From an uncultured Pelagibacteraceae bacterium (lineage in GTDB: Bacteria; Pseudomonadota; Alphaproteobacteria; Pelagibacterales; Pelagibacteraceae): a stretch of DNA of 64,000 nt. Every line of letters begins with the position of its first letter. The stretch's first letter is position 1. The stretch spans positions 96,579 to 160,578 of the forward strand of contig CABYLY010000001.1 in assembly GCA_902519945.1 (NCBI GenBank), read 5' to 3'. The notes beneath the pieces were generated by a model. It did no database searches. It was not told the DNA's origin and was given only the letters and a program-made list of their open reading frames with translations. Positions 16,405 through 25,218 of this stretch are shown here, piece after piece. Position numbers and translations under genes: made by a program.

Positions 16405-18156
16405 ATGCTTAAGATTAGTAGAGAAAGTGAAATTAATTTAATCAATGTATTAATTGATAATGATATTATTTCTGGAAAAGATTTAATTAATATTAAGAAA
16501 ATTAGTACTGAGGGAAATAAATCCCAGATAGATGCGGTCTTTGAACTCAAGCTAACAGATGAGGATAAAATTTTAGATGTTTTAGTTAAAGAACAAAGTC
16601 TTGAGGTTGTAGATCTCACAAAAATTCAAATTAGTGATGAAATCAAAAGTGTCTTGCCATCAAATTATATTAACGTAAATTTTGTTGCTCCTTTTAAAGT
16701 TGAGGGCAAAACTCTTCATATTGCAATATCTGATAGTTCTAAACTCGGTTTGATGCGAAATTTAAAAGCAATCACAAAAAAAAATATAGAACTTCATGCT
16801 GCAAAGGTATCTCAAATCTCAGAATTTATTGAAAAACTTCAGTCGGAAAGTGGAGATGTTACAACTGCAACAATTAGACAAGAGAATAAAGAAAAAACTA
16901 AAACTTTTGACTCTGATTTAGGTGAGGCAGGTGAAGTTTTAGAAAAACCACCAGAGGAAGACATAGAAGCTATTGAAAATGAGTCTGAAGTTATAAAATT
17001 TAGTACGGCAGTTGTTGCAGAGGCAATTAAGTCAGGGGTTAGTGATATTCACATTGAACCTTACAGATTTTCTTCAAGAGTTAGATATCGTTTAGACGGA
17101 ATGTTGCAAGAACAAGAACAGTATAAACAATTTCTTCATGATAATTACGGAGCAGTAGTTACACGTTTTAAAATTATGGGAAAATTAGATATTGCTGAAA
17201 GACGATTGCCTCAAGACGGAGCGATAAATTTTAAAATTGATGGTAAGGTTGTTGATTTACGATTATCTATTTTACCAACAGCTAACAATGAAAGAATAGT
17301 AATGCGGGTTTTAAATAAAGATGCTGGGGATATTACTTTAGAGCAATTAAATTTTGAGGATGCTGATTTACAAAATTTAAGGAAATCAATTCATTCAACT
17401 CAAGGCTTAATACTTGTAACAGGACCAACTGGTTCAGGTAAATCTACAACTCTTTATAGTATCTTAAAAGAAGTAAGTAAGCCTCACTTAAATATTTTGA
17501 CAGCTGAGGATCCTGTTGAATATGAGTTAGATGGAGTTGGACAGGTGCAAATAAAGGACGATATTGGATTAAGTTTTGCAGCAGCTTTAAGATCTTTTTT
17601 AAGACAAGACCCAGAAATCATTCTAGTTGGAGAGATGCGAGATAAAGAGACTGTTGATATTGGATTAAAAGCTGCATTAACAGGACACTTAGTATTTAGC
17701 ACATTGCATACAAATGATGCTCCAAGCACAATAACTAGATTACAAAACATGGGCACGCCTGACTATTTGATTAGTGCTGCTTGCCAATTGGTTTTAGCGC
17801 AAAGATTAGCAAGAAGAACCTGTAAAGATTGCAGGGTTCCAGATGATGATGTTAATCCAAAAGTTTTACAAGATTTGGGTTTTACTCCTGAGCAAGCTTC
17901 AAGAGTTAAAGCTGTCAAAGGAAAAGGATGTCCTAAATGTAAAGACACTGGCTATAAGGGAAGACAAGGTCTTTATGAAATTCTAGTGGTTTCAAAACCA
18001 GTTAAAGAGGCAATACTTAGAAAAGCAACAACACCTGAATTGAGAGAAATTGCTATTAAAGAGGGCTTTCAAACCATGCAAGATATGGGCAGAAGGTTAA
18101 TTGCCAATGGCGAACTTAATTTTAGGGAGTATGAGCGGGTTTTATCAGCCTCATAA
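16405..18156 (+). CDS. pilB: PilB/GspE-type pilus extension ATPase
   Basis: 583 residues; the ATG follows the pilQ stop with no gap. An N-terminal MshEN-like domain spans about residues 1-150. The ATPase core has Walker A GPTGSGKS (340-347), the Asp box after it, Walker B EIILVGE (404-410) and a His box (TGHLVFSTLHTNDAP). Four Cys bind zinc (CKDC 473-476 and CPKC 509-512), as in PilB/GspE and not in PilT. It powers pilin polymerisation at the cytoplasmic face of PilC. No retraction ATPase is seen nearby. Confidence 0.96.
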   Translation: MLKISRESEINLINVLIDNDIISGKDLINIKKISTEGNKSQIDAVFELKLTDEDKILDVLVKEQSLEVVDLTKIQISDEIKSVLPSNYINVNFVAPFKVEGKTLHIAISDSSKLGLMRNLKAITKKNIELHAAKVSQISEFIEKLQSESGDVTTATIRQENKEKTKTFDSDLGEAGEVLEKPPEEDIEAIENESEVIKFSTAVVAEAIKSGVSDIHIEPYRFSSRVRYRLDGMLQEQEQYKQFLHDNYGAVVTRFKIMGKLDIAERRLPQDGAINFKIDGKVVDLRLSILPTANNERIVMRVLNKDAGDITLEQLNFEDADLQNLRKSIHSTQGLILVTGPTGSGKSTTLYSILKEVSKPHLNILTAEDPVEYELDGVGQVQIKDDIGLSFAAALRSFLRQDPEIILVGEMRDKETVDIGLKAALTGHLVFSTLHTNDAPSTITRLQNMGTPDYLISAACQLVLAQRLARRTCKDCRVPDDDVNPKVLQDLGFTPEQASRVKAVKGKGCPKCKDTGYKGRQGLYEILVVSKPVKEAILRKATTPELREIAIKEGFQTMQDMGRRLIANGELNFREYERVLSAS

Positions 18157-18205
18157 TTAGTATATATATATATATAAAGAGTAAATTTAATATATATAAA
18201 GAGCA

Positions 18206-19441
18206 ATGGAAGCATTCACATACAAGGGTATTGCAGATGGCAAATACGTCACTGGAGACATAGAAGCCATTAATCAAGAAGAGGCATCGCACAAGCTTAA
18301 AGAGCAAAAAATCATAATTACCAACCTTATAAGAACAAAAAAGAAAAAAGGCGAAACCAAGAGTAAAGGCAAAAGTAAGGGTTTTTCATTTGGAAAGAAA
18401 AAAGTAAAAGTAGAGGATATTCTAATTTTCTCAAAACAATTTGCAACAATGGTTAAAGCTGGCTTGCCAATATTAGAAGTTTTAGGCATGTTAAGAGACC
18501 AATTAGAGAGCCCAGCTATAAAAGAGGTAATTGAGGATATAAGAAAAAGCCTTGAGGGTGGTGTTACATTATCTAAGTGTTTTGAAAAATATCCACAATA
18601 CTTCGATAACGTTTATGTTAATCTTATTAAAGCTGGTGAGGCTAGTGGTAAGTTAGATGTTTTCCTTTTAAAAATAGTTGATTCCCTTGAGAAAAAAGAA
18701 AAAATAAAAAAGAAAATAAAATCAGCATTAATGTATCCGTCGATAATGTTTTCTGTAGCGATAACTGTAAGTGCCTTTATGTTAATAAAAGTAGTTCCTG
18801 TTTTTGCTAAAATGTATGAAGGCATGGGATTAGCTTTACCTAAACCAACAGCTGTAATTATGTCAATGAGTGATTTTTTAAGAGGAACAGGAGGATTTGT
18901 TATGCTTGTTTCTATTATTGTGTTCGTGGTTGTTTTTAAATACTTAACAACTAAAAACGCAGCATTTCGATACAGATGGCACAAACAGGTTTTAAAATTA
19001 CCTGTGTTCGGCGAAATGATTTTAAAGTCTTTGTTGGCGAGAATTTCACTAATTTTAGGAAACTTAAGTGCAGCAGGGGTTAATTTATTGGAAAGTCTTG
19101 AAATTGCAAAATCTGTTAGTAACAATGTTGTTGTAACAGAAGCTTTAGAGAATGTTAAAAAAGGAGTTTTTTCAGGAGACACTTTAACAAAACTTTTTTT
19201 AAAAGAACCTTTATTTCCACCAACATTTAGTCAACTTATTTCAGTCGGTGAACAAACAGGACAATTAGATGAAATGTTTGGTTCCGTTGCAACTTATTAT
19301 GAGGAAGAATTTGATCAAACGGTTGATAATATGTCTAGCTTAATTGAACCAATTATGATTGTTTTTATGGGAGTGATGATCGGTGGATTGATGATAGCGA
19401 TGTACTCTCCAATCTTTAACGTTGGAGCATTAATAGGTTAG
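18206..19441 (+). CDS. pilC: PilC/GspF-type inner membrane platform protein
   Basis: 411 residues. Two T2SSF domains are visible: the first has FSKQFATMVKAGLPILEVL and LIKAGEASGKLDVFL, the second repeats the pattern with SLLARISLILGNLSAAGVNLLESL and LISVGEQTGQLDEMF. Three membrane helices (around 175-195, 230-250 and 380-405) match the family. It sits 49 nt after pilB behind an AT-repeat spacer (TATATATATATA), the widest gap of the operon. The stop overlaps the convergent rsbW-like gene by 4 nt. Confidence 0.96.
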   Translation: MEAFTYKGIADGKYVTGDIEAINQEEASHKLKEQKIIITNLIRTKKKKGETKSKGKSKGFSFGKKKVKVEDILIFSKQFATMVKAGLPILEVLGMLRDQLESPAIKEVIEDIRKSLEGGVTLSKCFEKYPQYFDNVYVNLIKAGEASGKLDVFLLKIVDSLEKKEKIKKKIKSALMYPSIMFSVAITVSAFMLIKVVPVFAKMYEGMGLALPKPTAVIMSMSDFLRGTGGFVMLVSIIVFVVVFKYLTTKNAAFRYRWHKQVLKLPVFGEMILKSLLARISLILGNLSAAGVNLLESLEIAKSVSNNVVVTEALENVKKGVFSGDTLTKLFLKEPLFPPTFSQLISVGEQTGQLDEMFGSVATYYEEEFDQTVDNMSSLIEPIMIVFMGVMIGGLMIAMYSPIFNVGALIG

Positions 19442-19851
19442 ATCTTTTTTGTGAGTACTAAGTGGTTTACCCACTCTTTCTGATCTTTTTTAAAAACAGC
19501 AGCATCCATAATTTGTTTTATGAAGAACGTGCCTAGGCCACCAGGCTTTATATCATCTAATTTTCTGTGTTGAATATTTTCAGGTATAACCGCTTTTCCT
19601 TTATCAAAAAAACCAATTTCTAAATCATTATCTTTTAGTGAAATTTTAATTTCCATTCTATCAGAAGTTTCTGTAACGTCTTTGTAAGCGTGTTTAACAA
19701 TATTTTGTGCTGCTTCAGCAATAGCTAATACAAGCTCATCTTTTTGATCTTGAGGTAAATTAATTTTTTCAAATACTTCTCTAGAAAAAGTTCTAACATC
19801 TTTTAAGCTAGCGGTACTTACAAGAAAATCTTTAGATTCTTTTATATTCAT
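19438..19851 (-). CDS. Anti-sigma-factor-type serine kinase (RsbW/SpoIIAB-like HATPase)
   Basis: 137 residues, a single GHKL ATPase domain. The N-box is AIAEAAQNIVKHAY (E46, N50), G1 is DKGKAVIP (around D83) and G2 is GGLGTFF (104-110). These are the features of RsbW-type kinases, which phosphorylate a STAS antagonist and sequester a sigma factor or other target. Its start overlaps the STAS stop by 1 nt (TAATG), so antagonist and kinase are coupled in the spoIIAA-spoIIAB order. No sigma factor follows; the operon ends against pilC. The partner it holds is therefore encoded elsewhere or is not a sigma factor. Confidence 0.93.
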   Translation of the reverse strand: MNIKESKDFLVSTASLKDVRTFSREVFEKINLPQDQKDELVLAIAEAAQNIVKHAYKDVTETSDRMEIKISLKDNDLEIGFFDKGKAVIPENIQHRKLDDIKPGGLGTFFIKQIMDAAVFKKDQKEWVNHLVLTKKI

Positions 19852-20150
19852 TATTCTAAGTTTAAAATCTGTTCAAGTTTTGCCATCATTATTACTTTTA
19901 AAACAGATTTACTCACCTCTTTTACAATTACCTTGGTATTATTTTCTAAAGCTTTTTGGTGACTCTCAATAAGAACAGAAATACCAGATGAGTCCATATA
20001 AGAAACGTCTTTTAAATTTAAATGAACTTCTTTACCAGACTCAACTAATGGCAAAATTACTTCTTTAGCTTTTTCTGTAACATCCATGTCAATTTCTCCG
20101 TTTAAAAAAACGGTGCTGATGTTGTTTTCTTCTGTTACTTTATATGTCAT
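19851..20150 (-). CDS. STAS-domain anti-sigma factor antagonist (RsbV/SpoIIAA-like)
   Basis: 99 residues, a single STAS domain. The phosphoacceptor loop is YMDSSGISVL with Ser54 at the position of SpoIIAA Ser58. The N-terminal strand pattern ISTVFLNGEIDMD is standard. In partner switching, the unphosphorylated form binds the kinase and frees its target, and SpoIIE-type phosphatases reactivate it. Three such phosphatases are encoded within 11 kb on either side, making this the likely common substrate. It is transcribed divergently from pilA across a 170-bp gap. Confidence 0.93.
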   Translation of the reverse strand: MTYKVTEENNISTVFLNGEIDMDVTEKAKEVILPLVESGKEVHLNLKDVSYMDSSGISVLIESHQKALENNTKVIVKEVSKSVLKVIMMAKLEQILNLE

Positions 20151-20320
20151 AAAATTTAATATTTAGACTGATAACATAAATCATACTTAAAATGTACAAT
20201 TTTTGCCCAATCTGGGACAAATCATTTATTTTTGTTAGATTATTTAGTATTTATAAAGTATTTACATATCAAAATTTATTAATAAAAATTGATTAAAAAT
20301 ATAAAAAAAGAGGGATTAAA

Positions 20321-20845
20321 ATGAAAAATAATAAAGGTTTTACACTAATTGAATTATTAGTTGTTGTAGCGATCATTGGTATTTTGGCAGCTGTTGGTGT
20401 TGTTGCTTACAATGGTTACACTTCAGCGGCAAAGAAAAATGCTTCAAAAAGTATTCATGCCAATGTTGTAAAAGTTTTAGCATCAGAGACGAAAAAATGT
20501 TCACTAGGTGGTGGAACAATATTAAAGAACAATAATGGGCAAGGCGGAATGACTTGTGCCACTTACGCAACAAATGTTGCTGCTGCTACTGGTGCTGCTC
20601 CTAGTATCGTATTACTTGTTCAGACTACTAATGAAGGCAAAGTTTTTACCGATAAGAATCCGCACACACCGTCAAAAGACGTAACCACAGATGGGGCAAC
20701 ATCAAGTGTACCAAATTATGCTGTAGGTGCTTCTTCTTCTGGTCTTGGATCAACAGTGTTAACTGCAGACGTAAACACAATTACTGTTACAACTACTTGG
20801 GATTCGGATTCGGACCCTTTAGTAGATACAATTTCTTTAGAGTAA
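20321..20845 (+). CDS. pilA: Type IV major-type pilin PilA (first of two)
   Basis: 174 residues. Canonical class III leader and N-terminus: MKNNKG then FTLIELLVVVAIIGILAAVG with Glu5, cleaved by PilD after Gly6. The C-terminal domain has only one Cys pair (KKCSLGG and MTCATYA) and no terminal disulfide loop, unlike Pseudomonas PilA. Ala/Thr/Ser-rich sequence predominates. A good Shine-Dalgarno (GAGGG) precedes the ATG. The 170-bp upstream gap, the longest near the pilins, should hold its own strong promoter. Confidence 0.95.
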   Translation: MKNNKGFTLIELLVVVAIIGILAAVGVVAYNGYTSAAKKNASKSIHANVVKVLASETKKCSLGGGTILKNNNGQGGMTCATYATNVAAATGAAPSIVLLVQTTNEGKVFTDKNPHTPSKDVTTDGATSSVPNYAVGASSSGLGSTVLTADVNTITVTTTWDSDSDPLVDTISLE

Positions 20846-20861
20846 AAATTTTTAAAATTTT

Positions 20862-21296
20862 ATGACTAAGAGCTCGGGATTTTCTTTAATCGAGCTCTTA
20901 GTTGTTGTTGCAATTATCGGAATTTTATCTGCGGTAGGTGTAGTTTCATACAATGGTTATGTTAGTGGAACGAAAAAGAAAGCAGCCGAGAATGTTTTGG
21001 TACAAATCGGTTTAGCACAAACTGATCATTACGCTGATTGCGCTACTTATTACTCAACTTCAAGAAGTTACTGTGATGCACCAGCTGCTGAGGAGAAGTG
21101 TACTCCATCGGCAGATACTACAGAAAGCTTAGGTGATGATTTATTTTCAAATGAAAATTATATAGATCAAAATAATGGATTTTTCTATTGTATATATTCA
21201 CCAACTGTAACTAGCTATAAAACAGTAGCCAAAGGTCTGGGTGATTGTGAATTAACCATTGACGATACTGGTGTTGTTGATAAAAGCGGTTGTTAA
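20862..21296 (+). CDS. Type IV pilin (second, Cys-rich)
   Basis: 144 residues; starts 16 nt after the first pilin. Leader MTKSSG then FSLIELLVVVAIIGILSAVG, nearly identical to the first pilin over the helix and the VVxYNGY that follows, so the pair arose by tandem duplication. The C-terminal part differs and has six Cys (CATYY, YCDA, EKCT, FYCIYS, GDCEL, SGC), suggesting up to three disulfides. It may be an alternative major subunit or a special minor pilin, for example for DNA binding; sequence does not decide this. Confidence 0.93.
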   Translation: MTKSSGFSLIELLVVVAIIGILSAVGVVSYNGYVSGTKKKAAENVLVQIGLAQTDHYADCATYYSTSRSYCDAPAAEEKCTPSADTTESLGDDLFSNENYIDQNNGFFYCIYSPTVTSYKTVAKGLGDCELTIDDTGVVDKSGC

Positions 21297-21301
21297 TTTA
21301 A

Positions 21302-21595
21302 ATGATGAAAAAGCTTTTTTTAATTCTTCTGATTATTCCTTTTTTGAGCAATTGTACTCAATATTCAGCGATGATAAGTCCGTCAATTACATTAGCCTCA
21401 GGTGGAACAATGACTCAGGCGACAACCTCTTTATCAAGTTCTTTAGCTATGAATAAAGCGAAAAGTAATTATATGGCTGAAAAAAAAGTTGAAAAAATTT
21501 GTCCAACTTTTCATACCTCTAACTTAAACAAAATATTCTTTGAAACCGTAGATCAAATGGATTGTATTTATGATCCAATGAGCATCCACAGATAA
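21302..21595 (+). CDS. Small putative lipoprotein downstream of the pilins
   Basis: 97 residues. The signal MMKKLFLILLIIPFLSNC has a lipobox-like end (LSNC) at Cys18. The mature region is Ser/Thr/Ala-rich, with three further Cys-containing features (KICPTF, QMDCIYD). It lies 5 nt after the second pilin and 9 nt before the Amt-phosphatase gene, so all four are probably one transcript. Function unknown. Confidence 0.75.
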   Translation: MMKKLFLILLIIPFLSNCTQYSAMISPSITLASGGTMTQATTSLSSSLAMNKAKSNYMAEKKVEKICPTFHTSNLNKIFFETVDQMDCIYDPMSIHR

Positions 21596-21604
21596 CATTT
21601 TTTA

Positions 21605-23749
21605 ATGATGTCCCAGGAAGTAATCGATGTACTTACGAGTAATATTGATACTTTGTGGGTAATAGATTGCGCAATTTTAGTTTTCATCATGCAAGCAGGT
21701 TTTATGTGTATGGAAACAGGATTATCTAGACATAAAAACAGCATCAATGTTGCATTAAAAAACGCTGCAGACTTTGGTGTATCAGTAGTCATCTTTTGGA
21801 TTTTTGGTTTTGGTTTGATGTTTGGTACTTCTTATAATGGTTTTTTTGGAACTGATTTATTTTTTTTCAAAACAGATAAAGCTGAATACATGACTTATTT
21901 TGTTTTCCAAGCGATGTTTGTTGCAACTGCTGCAACGATAATTTCAGGTGCTGTTGCTGAAAGAATGAAATTTAATGGTTATCTAATAATGACAGTTTTA
22001 GCTACAGGAATTATTTATCCTATAGTGGGTCATTGGGCATGGTCCTCAAGTTATCTATCAAAATATGATACAGCTCAGCAGTTGTTAAATGCTACCAACT
22101 CTACTGGATGGCTTTCAAATTTAGGTTTCGTAGATTTTGCTGGAAGCACAATTGTCCACTCAGTTGGTGGATGGATTGCATTAGTAGCTGTAATAATTTT
22201 AGGCCCAAGAATAGGAAAATATTCAGATGCAAATAAAGGAAAATTTACTGGCTCAAGTTTTCCCCTGGCAGTTTTGGGTACATTAATTTTATGGTTTGGG
22301 TGGTTTGGTTTTAATGGTGGTAGTAACGGTGCGATGGACGAAGTTGTTCCATTAATTTTAATCAATACTTTTTTAGCTGCTGCATTTGGTTTACTAACTG
22401 GTTTGGGTATTTCATACCTTAGATATAAAAAACCTGATCCATTTCACATTATCTTAGGACCCTTAGCGGGATTAGTTGCAATAACAGCTGGGTGTAATTC
22501 AATGACATCAGTAACTTCTATTTTTGTCGGTATCATTGGAGCAATTATTGCAATTGTTGTTAATGAAGTTCTTAATAGATATGAAATCGATGATGTGGTT
22601 GGAGCTGTGCCTGTACATTTGGCTGCAGGAATATGGGGAACTTTAGCAGTAGGTTTTTTTAGTGACTTAAGTATTTTAGACACCGGTCTAGATAGATTTT
22701 CACAAATTAAAGTTCAGTTCATCGGTGTATTAAGTATTGGAGCATTTACATTTATTTCTTCGTTTGTAATTTTAAATCTGTTTAATAAATTTTATCCATT
22801 AAGGGTTAGTCCTGTACAAGAAGAACTTGGATTAAATATAGCTGAACATAATGCAGTGTCGATTGAACATGATTTAATTTCCATTTTGGATAAACAATCT
22901 GAATCTGGTGATTTAAAGATAAGGGGACCACAAGATCCATTTACTGCAGGAGGAGTAATTGGTCTATATTATAATAAACTCATGAGTAAACTTGAGACGA
23001 CCGAAGAAGAAAAAAATAAGTGGCGTGAAAGAATTTCAAAAGAAGTAAAACTAGCAGTCAAAGTTCAAGAAAATTTTTTACCCAAAAGAAATTTAAAAAA
23101 TTATCCTGTGCATGGTATTAATATTGCAGCAAGAGAAGTATCTGGTGATTTTTTTAGTTTTTATCCACATAACGATAGCATTTATTTTATAATTGCCGAT
23201 GTAGCCGGTAAAGGAATTCACGCAGGTATGGTTATGGCAAAAGCTTCAACTTTGTTTGAAGTTTTGTCTCAATCTAAAGTTGATCCAGATGAAATGGTTT
23301 TTCATATGAATAATGATTTGAATAATACAAAAACTGGTGGAATGTTCGTAACCTCTATTATTGGAGAATATAATTTAATTACTGATGAAATTAGATGGGT
23401 TAATGCAGGTCACCAACCAGCAATTATTCGGGATGATAATGGAAAGTATAATCAAATTGAAAGCTCAGCACCACCACTTGGAGTAATTAAACAAAAAGAT
23501 AAAAGTATTTATAATGTAAACAAGATGAAACTTAATGGCTCAAGATTTTATGCTTTCACTGATGGTCTATCTGAAAGTTTAAACAAAGTCGGAGAGGAAA
23601 TAGGAATTGAAGGTTCAATAGATATTATAGAAGAGAATTATAACAAAGATACTATTAAGCAGTTGGATGATATTACAAAGACTGTGATCAGTGATAGTAA
23701 AAATCAGTCACTTTCTGATGATTTAACAGTGATAAGTATTGGTAAATAA
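21605..23749 (+). CDS. Ammonium transporter fused to SpoIIE/PP2C phosphatase
   Basis: 714 residues in one uninterrupted frame. Residues 10-400 are a complete Amt/MEP/Rh channel with eleven helices: DFAGSTIVH with Asp177 and the first pore His185, AVPVHLAAGIWG with the second pore His338, FVATAATIISG carrying the gate Phe, and FGWFGFNGGS. Residues 400-470 are a cytoplasmic linker that replaces the Amt tail. Residues 480-714 are a SpoIIE phosphatase with SGDFF (D515), ADVAGKGI (D532), GGMFVTS, NAGHQP, FTDGLSE (D653) and DDLTV (D706). The pore residues suggest real ammonium conduction, so phosphatase activity could be gated by ammonium occupancy. The likely substrate is the STAS protein at 19851-20150. 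No GlnK gene is adjacent. Confidence 0.95.
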   Translation: MMSQEVIDVLTSNIDTLWVIDCAILVFIMQAGFMCMETGLSRHKNSINVALKNAADFGVSVVIFWIFGFGLMFGTSYNGFFGTDLFFFKTDKAEYMTYFVFQAMFVATAATIISGAVAERMKFNGYLIMTVLATGIIYPIVGHWAWSSSYLSKYDTAQQLLNATNSTGWLSNLGFVDFAGSTIVHSVGGWIALVAVIILGPRIGKYSDANKGKFTGSSFPLAVLGTLILWFGWFGFNGGSNGAMDEVVPLILINTFLAAAFGLLTGLGISYLRYKKPDPFHIILGPLAGLVAITAGCNSMTSVTSIFVGIIGAIIAIVVNEVLNRYEIDDVVGAVPVHLAAGIWGTLAVGFFSDLSILDTGLDRFSQIKVQFIGVLSIGAFTFISSFVILNLFNKFYPLRVSPVQEELGLNIAEHNAVSIEHDLISILDKQSESGDLKIRGPQDPFTAGGVIGLYYNKLMSKLETTEEEKNKWRERISKEVKLAVKVQENFLPKRNLKNYPVHGINIAAREVSGDFFSFYPHNDSIYFIIADVAGKGIHAGMVMAKASTLFEVLSQSKVDPDEMVFHMNNDLNNTKTGGMFVTSIIGEYNLITDEIRWVNAGHQPAIIRDDNGKYNQIESSAPPLGVIKQKDKSIYNVNKMKLNGSRFYAFTDGLSESLNKVGEEIGIEGSIDIIEENYNKDTIKQLDDITKTVISDSKNQSLSDDLTVISIGK

Positions 23750-23809
23750 TAATTTTTAAACTAAATTATTAATTGAAAAAAATAATATAGTTAATATCTT
23801 CCAGTGTTT

Positions 23810-25114
23810 ATGTTTTTTAAATTGAATAAACTTTTTTTAATATTTGCTTCAACTTTTTTGTTGTTAACAGCCTCTGTGTTTTCATCTGAAAAGAATGTTA
23901 CCTATATGCAGATTTTACAAAATCCTAACGACTTGGATTTAAACTTAAAATACGCTCAGCAACAAGGTAAGATGGGAAATTTCAAACAAACAATCTCAAC
24001 CCTCGAAAGATTGAATATGCTTTATCCTGACAATACAGAAATAAAGTTATATTTGTTATCTGTTTTAGTACAAGTAGACTCTCCAGAAAAAGCAAACACG
24101 ATTATTGCTGAAATGAAATTAAGAAGAGATCTTTCACCTGAGGATTTAGAGACTTTACAAGAAATAGAAACTGAATTGAAAGATAGAGAACCAGGTCTTT
24201 GGACTTTTGCAGCAGATTTATCAATGGGATCAGTATTTTCAGATAACGTTAATAGTGTTTCAAAATCAAGACTTAAAAAAGATTCAGACAGCACTGTAGC
24301 TTTTAATTCTCCAAAACATGATAGAACTTTAAGTGGTGGGATAGGGTTGTCTGCATCAAGACCAGTTGGAGAGGAGTCTTCAGTATTAATAAATTTATCA
24401 CATACCTCCTCTGAACAATATCAAGAAACAGATGACGATTATCAAAGTTATGGTTTAACTTTTGCTCTTGATACAATTTTTGCAGGTCAAAGTGTAAGTC
24501 CCTATTTAATGTTGAGTAAATCAGACTATCAGACTGATGCTGATAGCGTTTCATTTATGTATGGAGCTGGAAGTTTTTTTACTATAGGGGAAAGAAATAC
24601 AATTAGTTACGGATACGCTTTTTCAGATTCAAAAGGAAACACTAACTCAAGTGACACAACTGCAGATGAAACTAATTCTATAGGTCACAGTTATACTTTA
24701 GCACACGATTTTATTTTAACGGAGATAATTTCAACAAACATAAGTTTAGGTTACAGTGATAGTGATGCTAAAGTGGACGCTGGTAACGATTATGAAACAT
24801 ATGATGTTGGTTTTGGATTAAATTTTGCTTTTCCTTGGGCTTACATAGCAGTAACTAATTCTTTAAGTTTTAATGATTATAAAAAAGCAGACTCATCTGT
24901 AGACTCTACTAAATTAAGATCAGATGTAACTAACACTTTTGATATAATGCTTACAAAAGCAATTGGAGATTTTTTTCCAGCTATAGATCCAAACAGAAGC
25001 TTTTTTATCAACCTTTCATATGAAAAAGTTATATCTGAGGCTAATATTATGAATTACGATTACATATCCGATTCTTTCTCTTTGAGCTTTGCCAGATCTT
25101 TTAGTTTGAATTAA
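23810..25114 (+). CDS. Exported TPR plus outer-membrane beta-barrel protein
   Basis: About 434 residues from the ATG at 23810; a GTG at 23804 is in frame. A signal peptide is followed by TPR-like helices at about residues 25-130 (NPNDLDLNLKYAQQQGKMGN, YPDNTEIKLYLLSVLVQ). From about 135 the sequence changes to alternating beta-strands with aromatic ends (LWTFAADLSMGSVFSDNV, GGIGLSASRPVG) down to a C-terminal SFSLSFARSFSLN. The layout resembles TPR-barrel proteins of the surface lipoprotein assembly modifier type and the TPR proteins that often neighbour FecR and CHASE2 genes. Function is inferred only as an outer-membrane channel or secretion helper. Confidence 0.7.
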   Translation: MFFKLNKLFLIFASTFLLLTASVFSSEKNVTYMQILQNPNDLDLNLKYAQQQGKMGNFKQTISTLERLNMLYPDNTEIKLYLLSVLVQVDSPEKANTIIAEMKLRRDLSPEDLETLQEIETELKDREPGLWTFAADLSMGSVFSDNVNSVSKSRLKKDSDSTVAFNSPKHDRTLSGGIGLSASRPVGEESSVLINLSHTSSEQYQETDDDYQSYGLTFALDTIFAGQSVSPYLMLSKSDYQTDADSVSFMYGAGSFFTIGERNTISYGYAFSDSKGNTNSSDTTADETNSIGHSYTLAHDFILTEIISTNISLGYSDSDAKVDAGNDYETYDVGFGLNFAFPWAYIAVTNSLSFNDYKKADSSVDSTKLRSDVTNTFDIMLTKAIGDFFPAIDPNRSFFINLSYEKVISEANIMNYDYISDSFSLSFARSFSLN

Positions 25115-25218
25115 ATAACAACTTTTTTTTAAAAACCCTTTAAATTGAGCTATTTTTTGCGTCCATTTTGGTCTAAAAATTCTTTCAATTTTCCAATAAT
25201 TTGTTACGTTTCCCTTAA

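Noticed and set aside
18613-19182. 189-residue frame on the minus strand inside pilC
   Set aside because: Antisense shadow of a well-conserved gene; no Shine-Dalgarno or recognisable domain.
20229-20240. Ninth regulatory box upstream of pilA
   Set aside because: TTTTTGTTAGAT matches the box with one mismatch, but a single such match in T-rich DNA is likely by chance; mentioned only as a lead.
21605-23749. Amt-phosphatase fusion as an assembly chimera
   Set aside because: The frame is continuous, the linker is ordinary coding sequence with the same base use, and two other phosphatases of the same type plus their STAS/kinase partners lie nearby.
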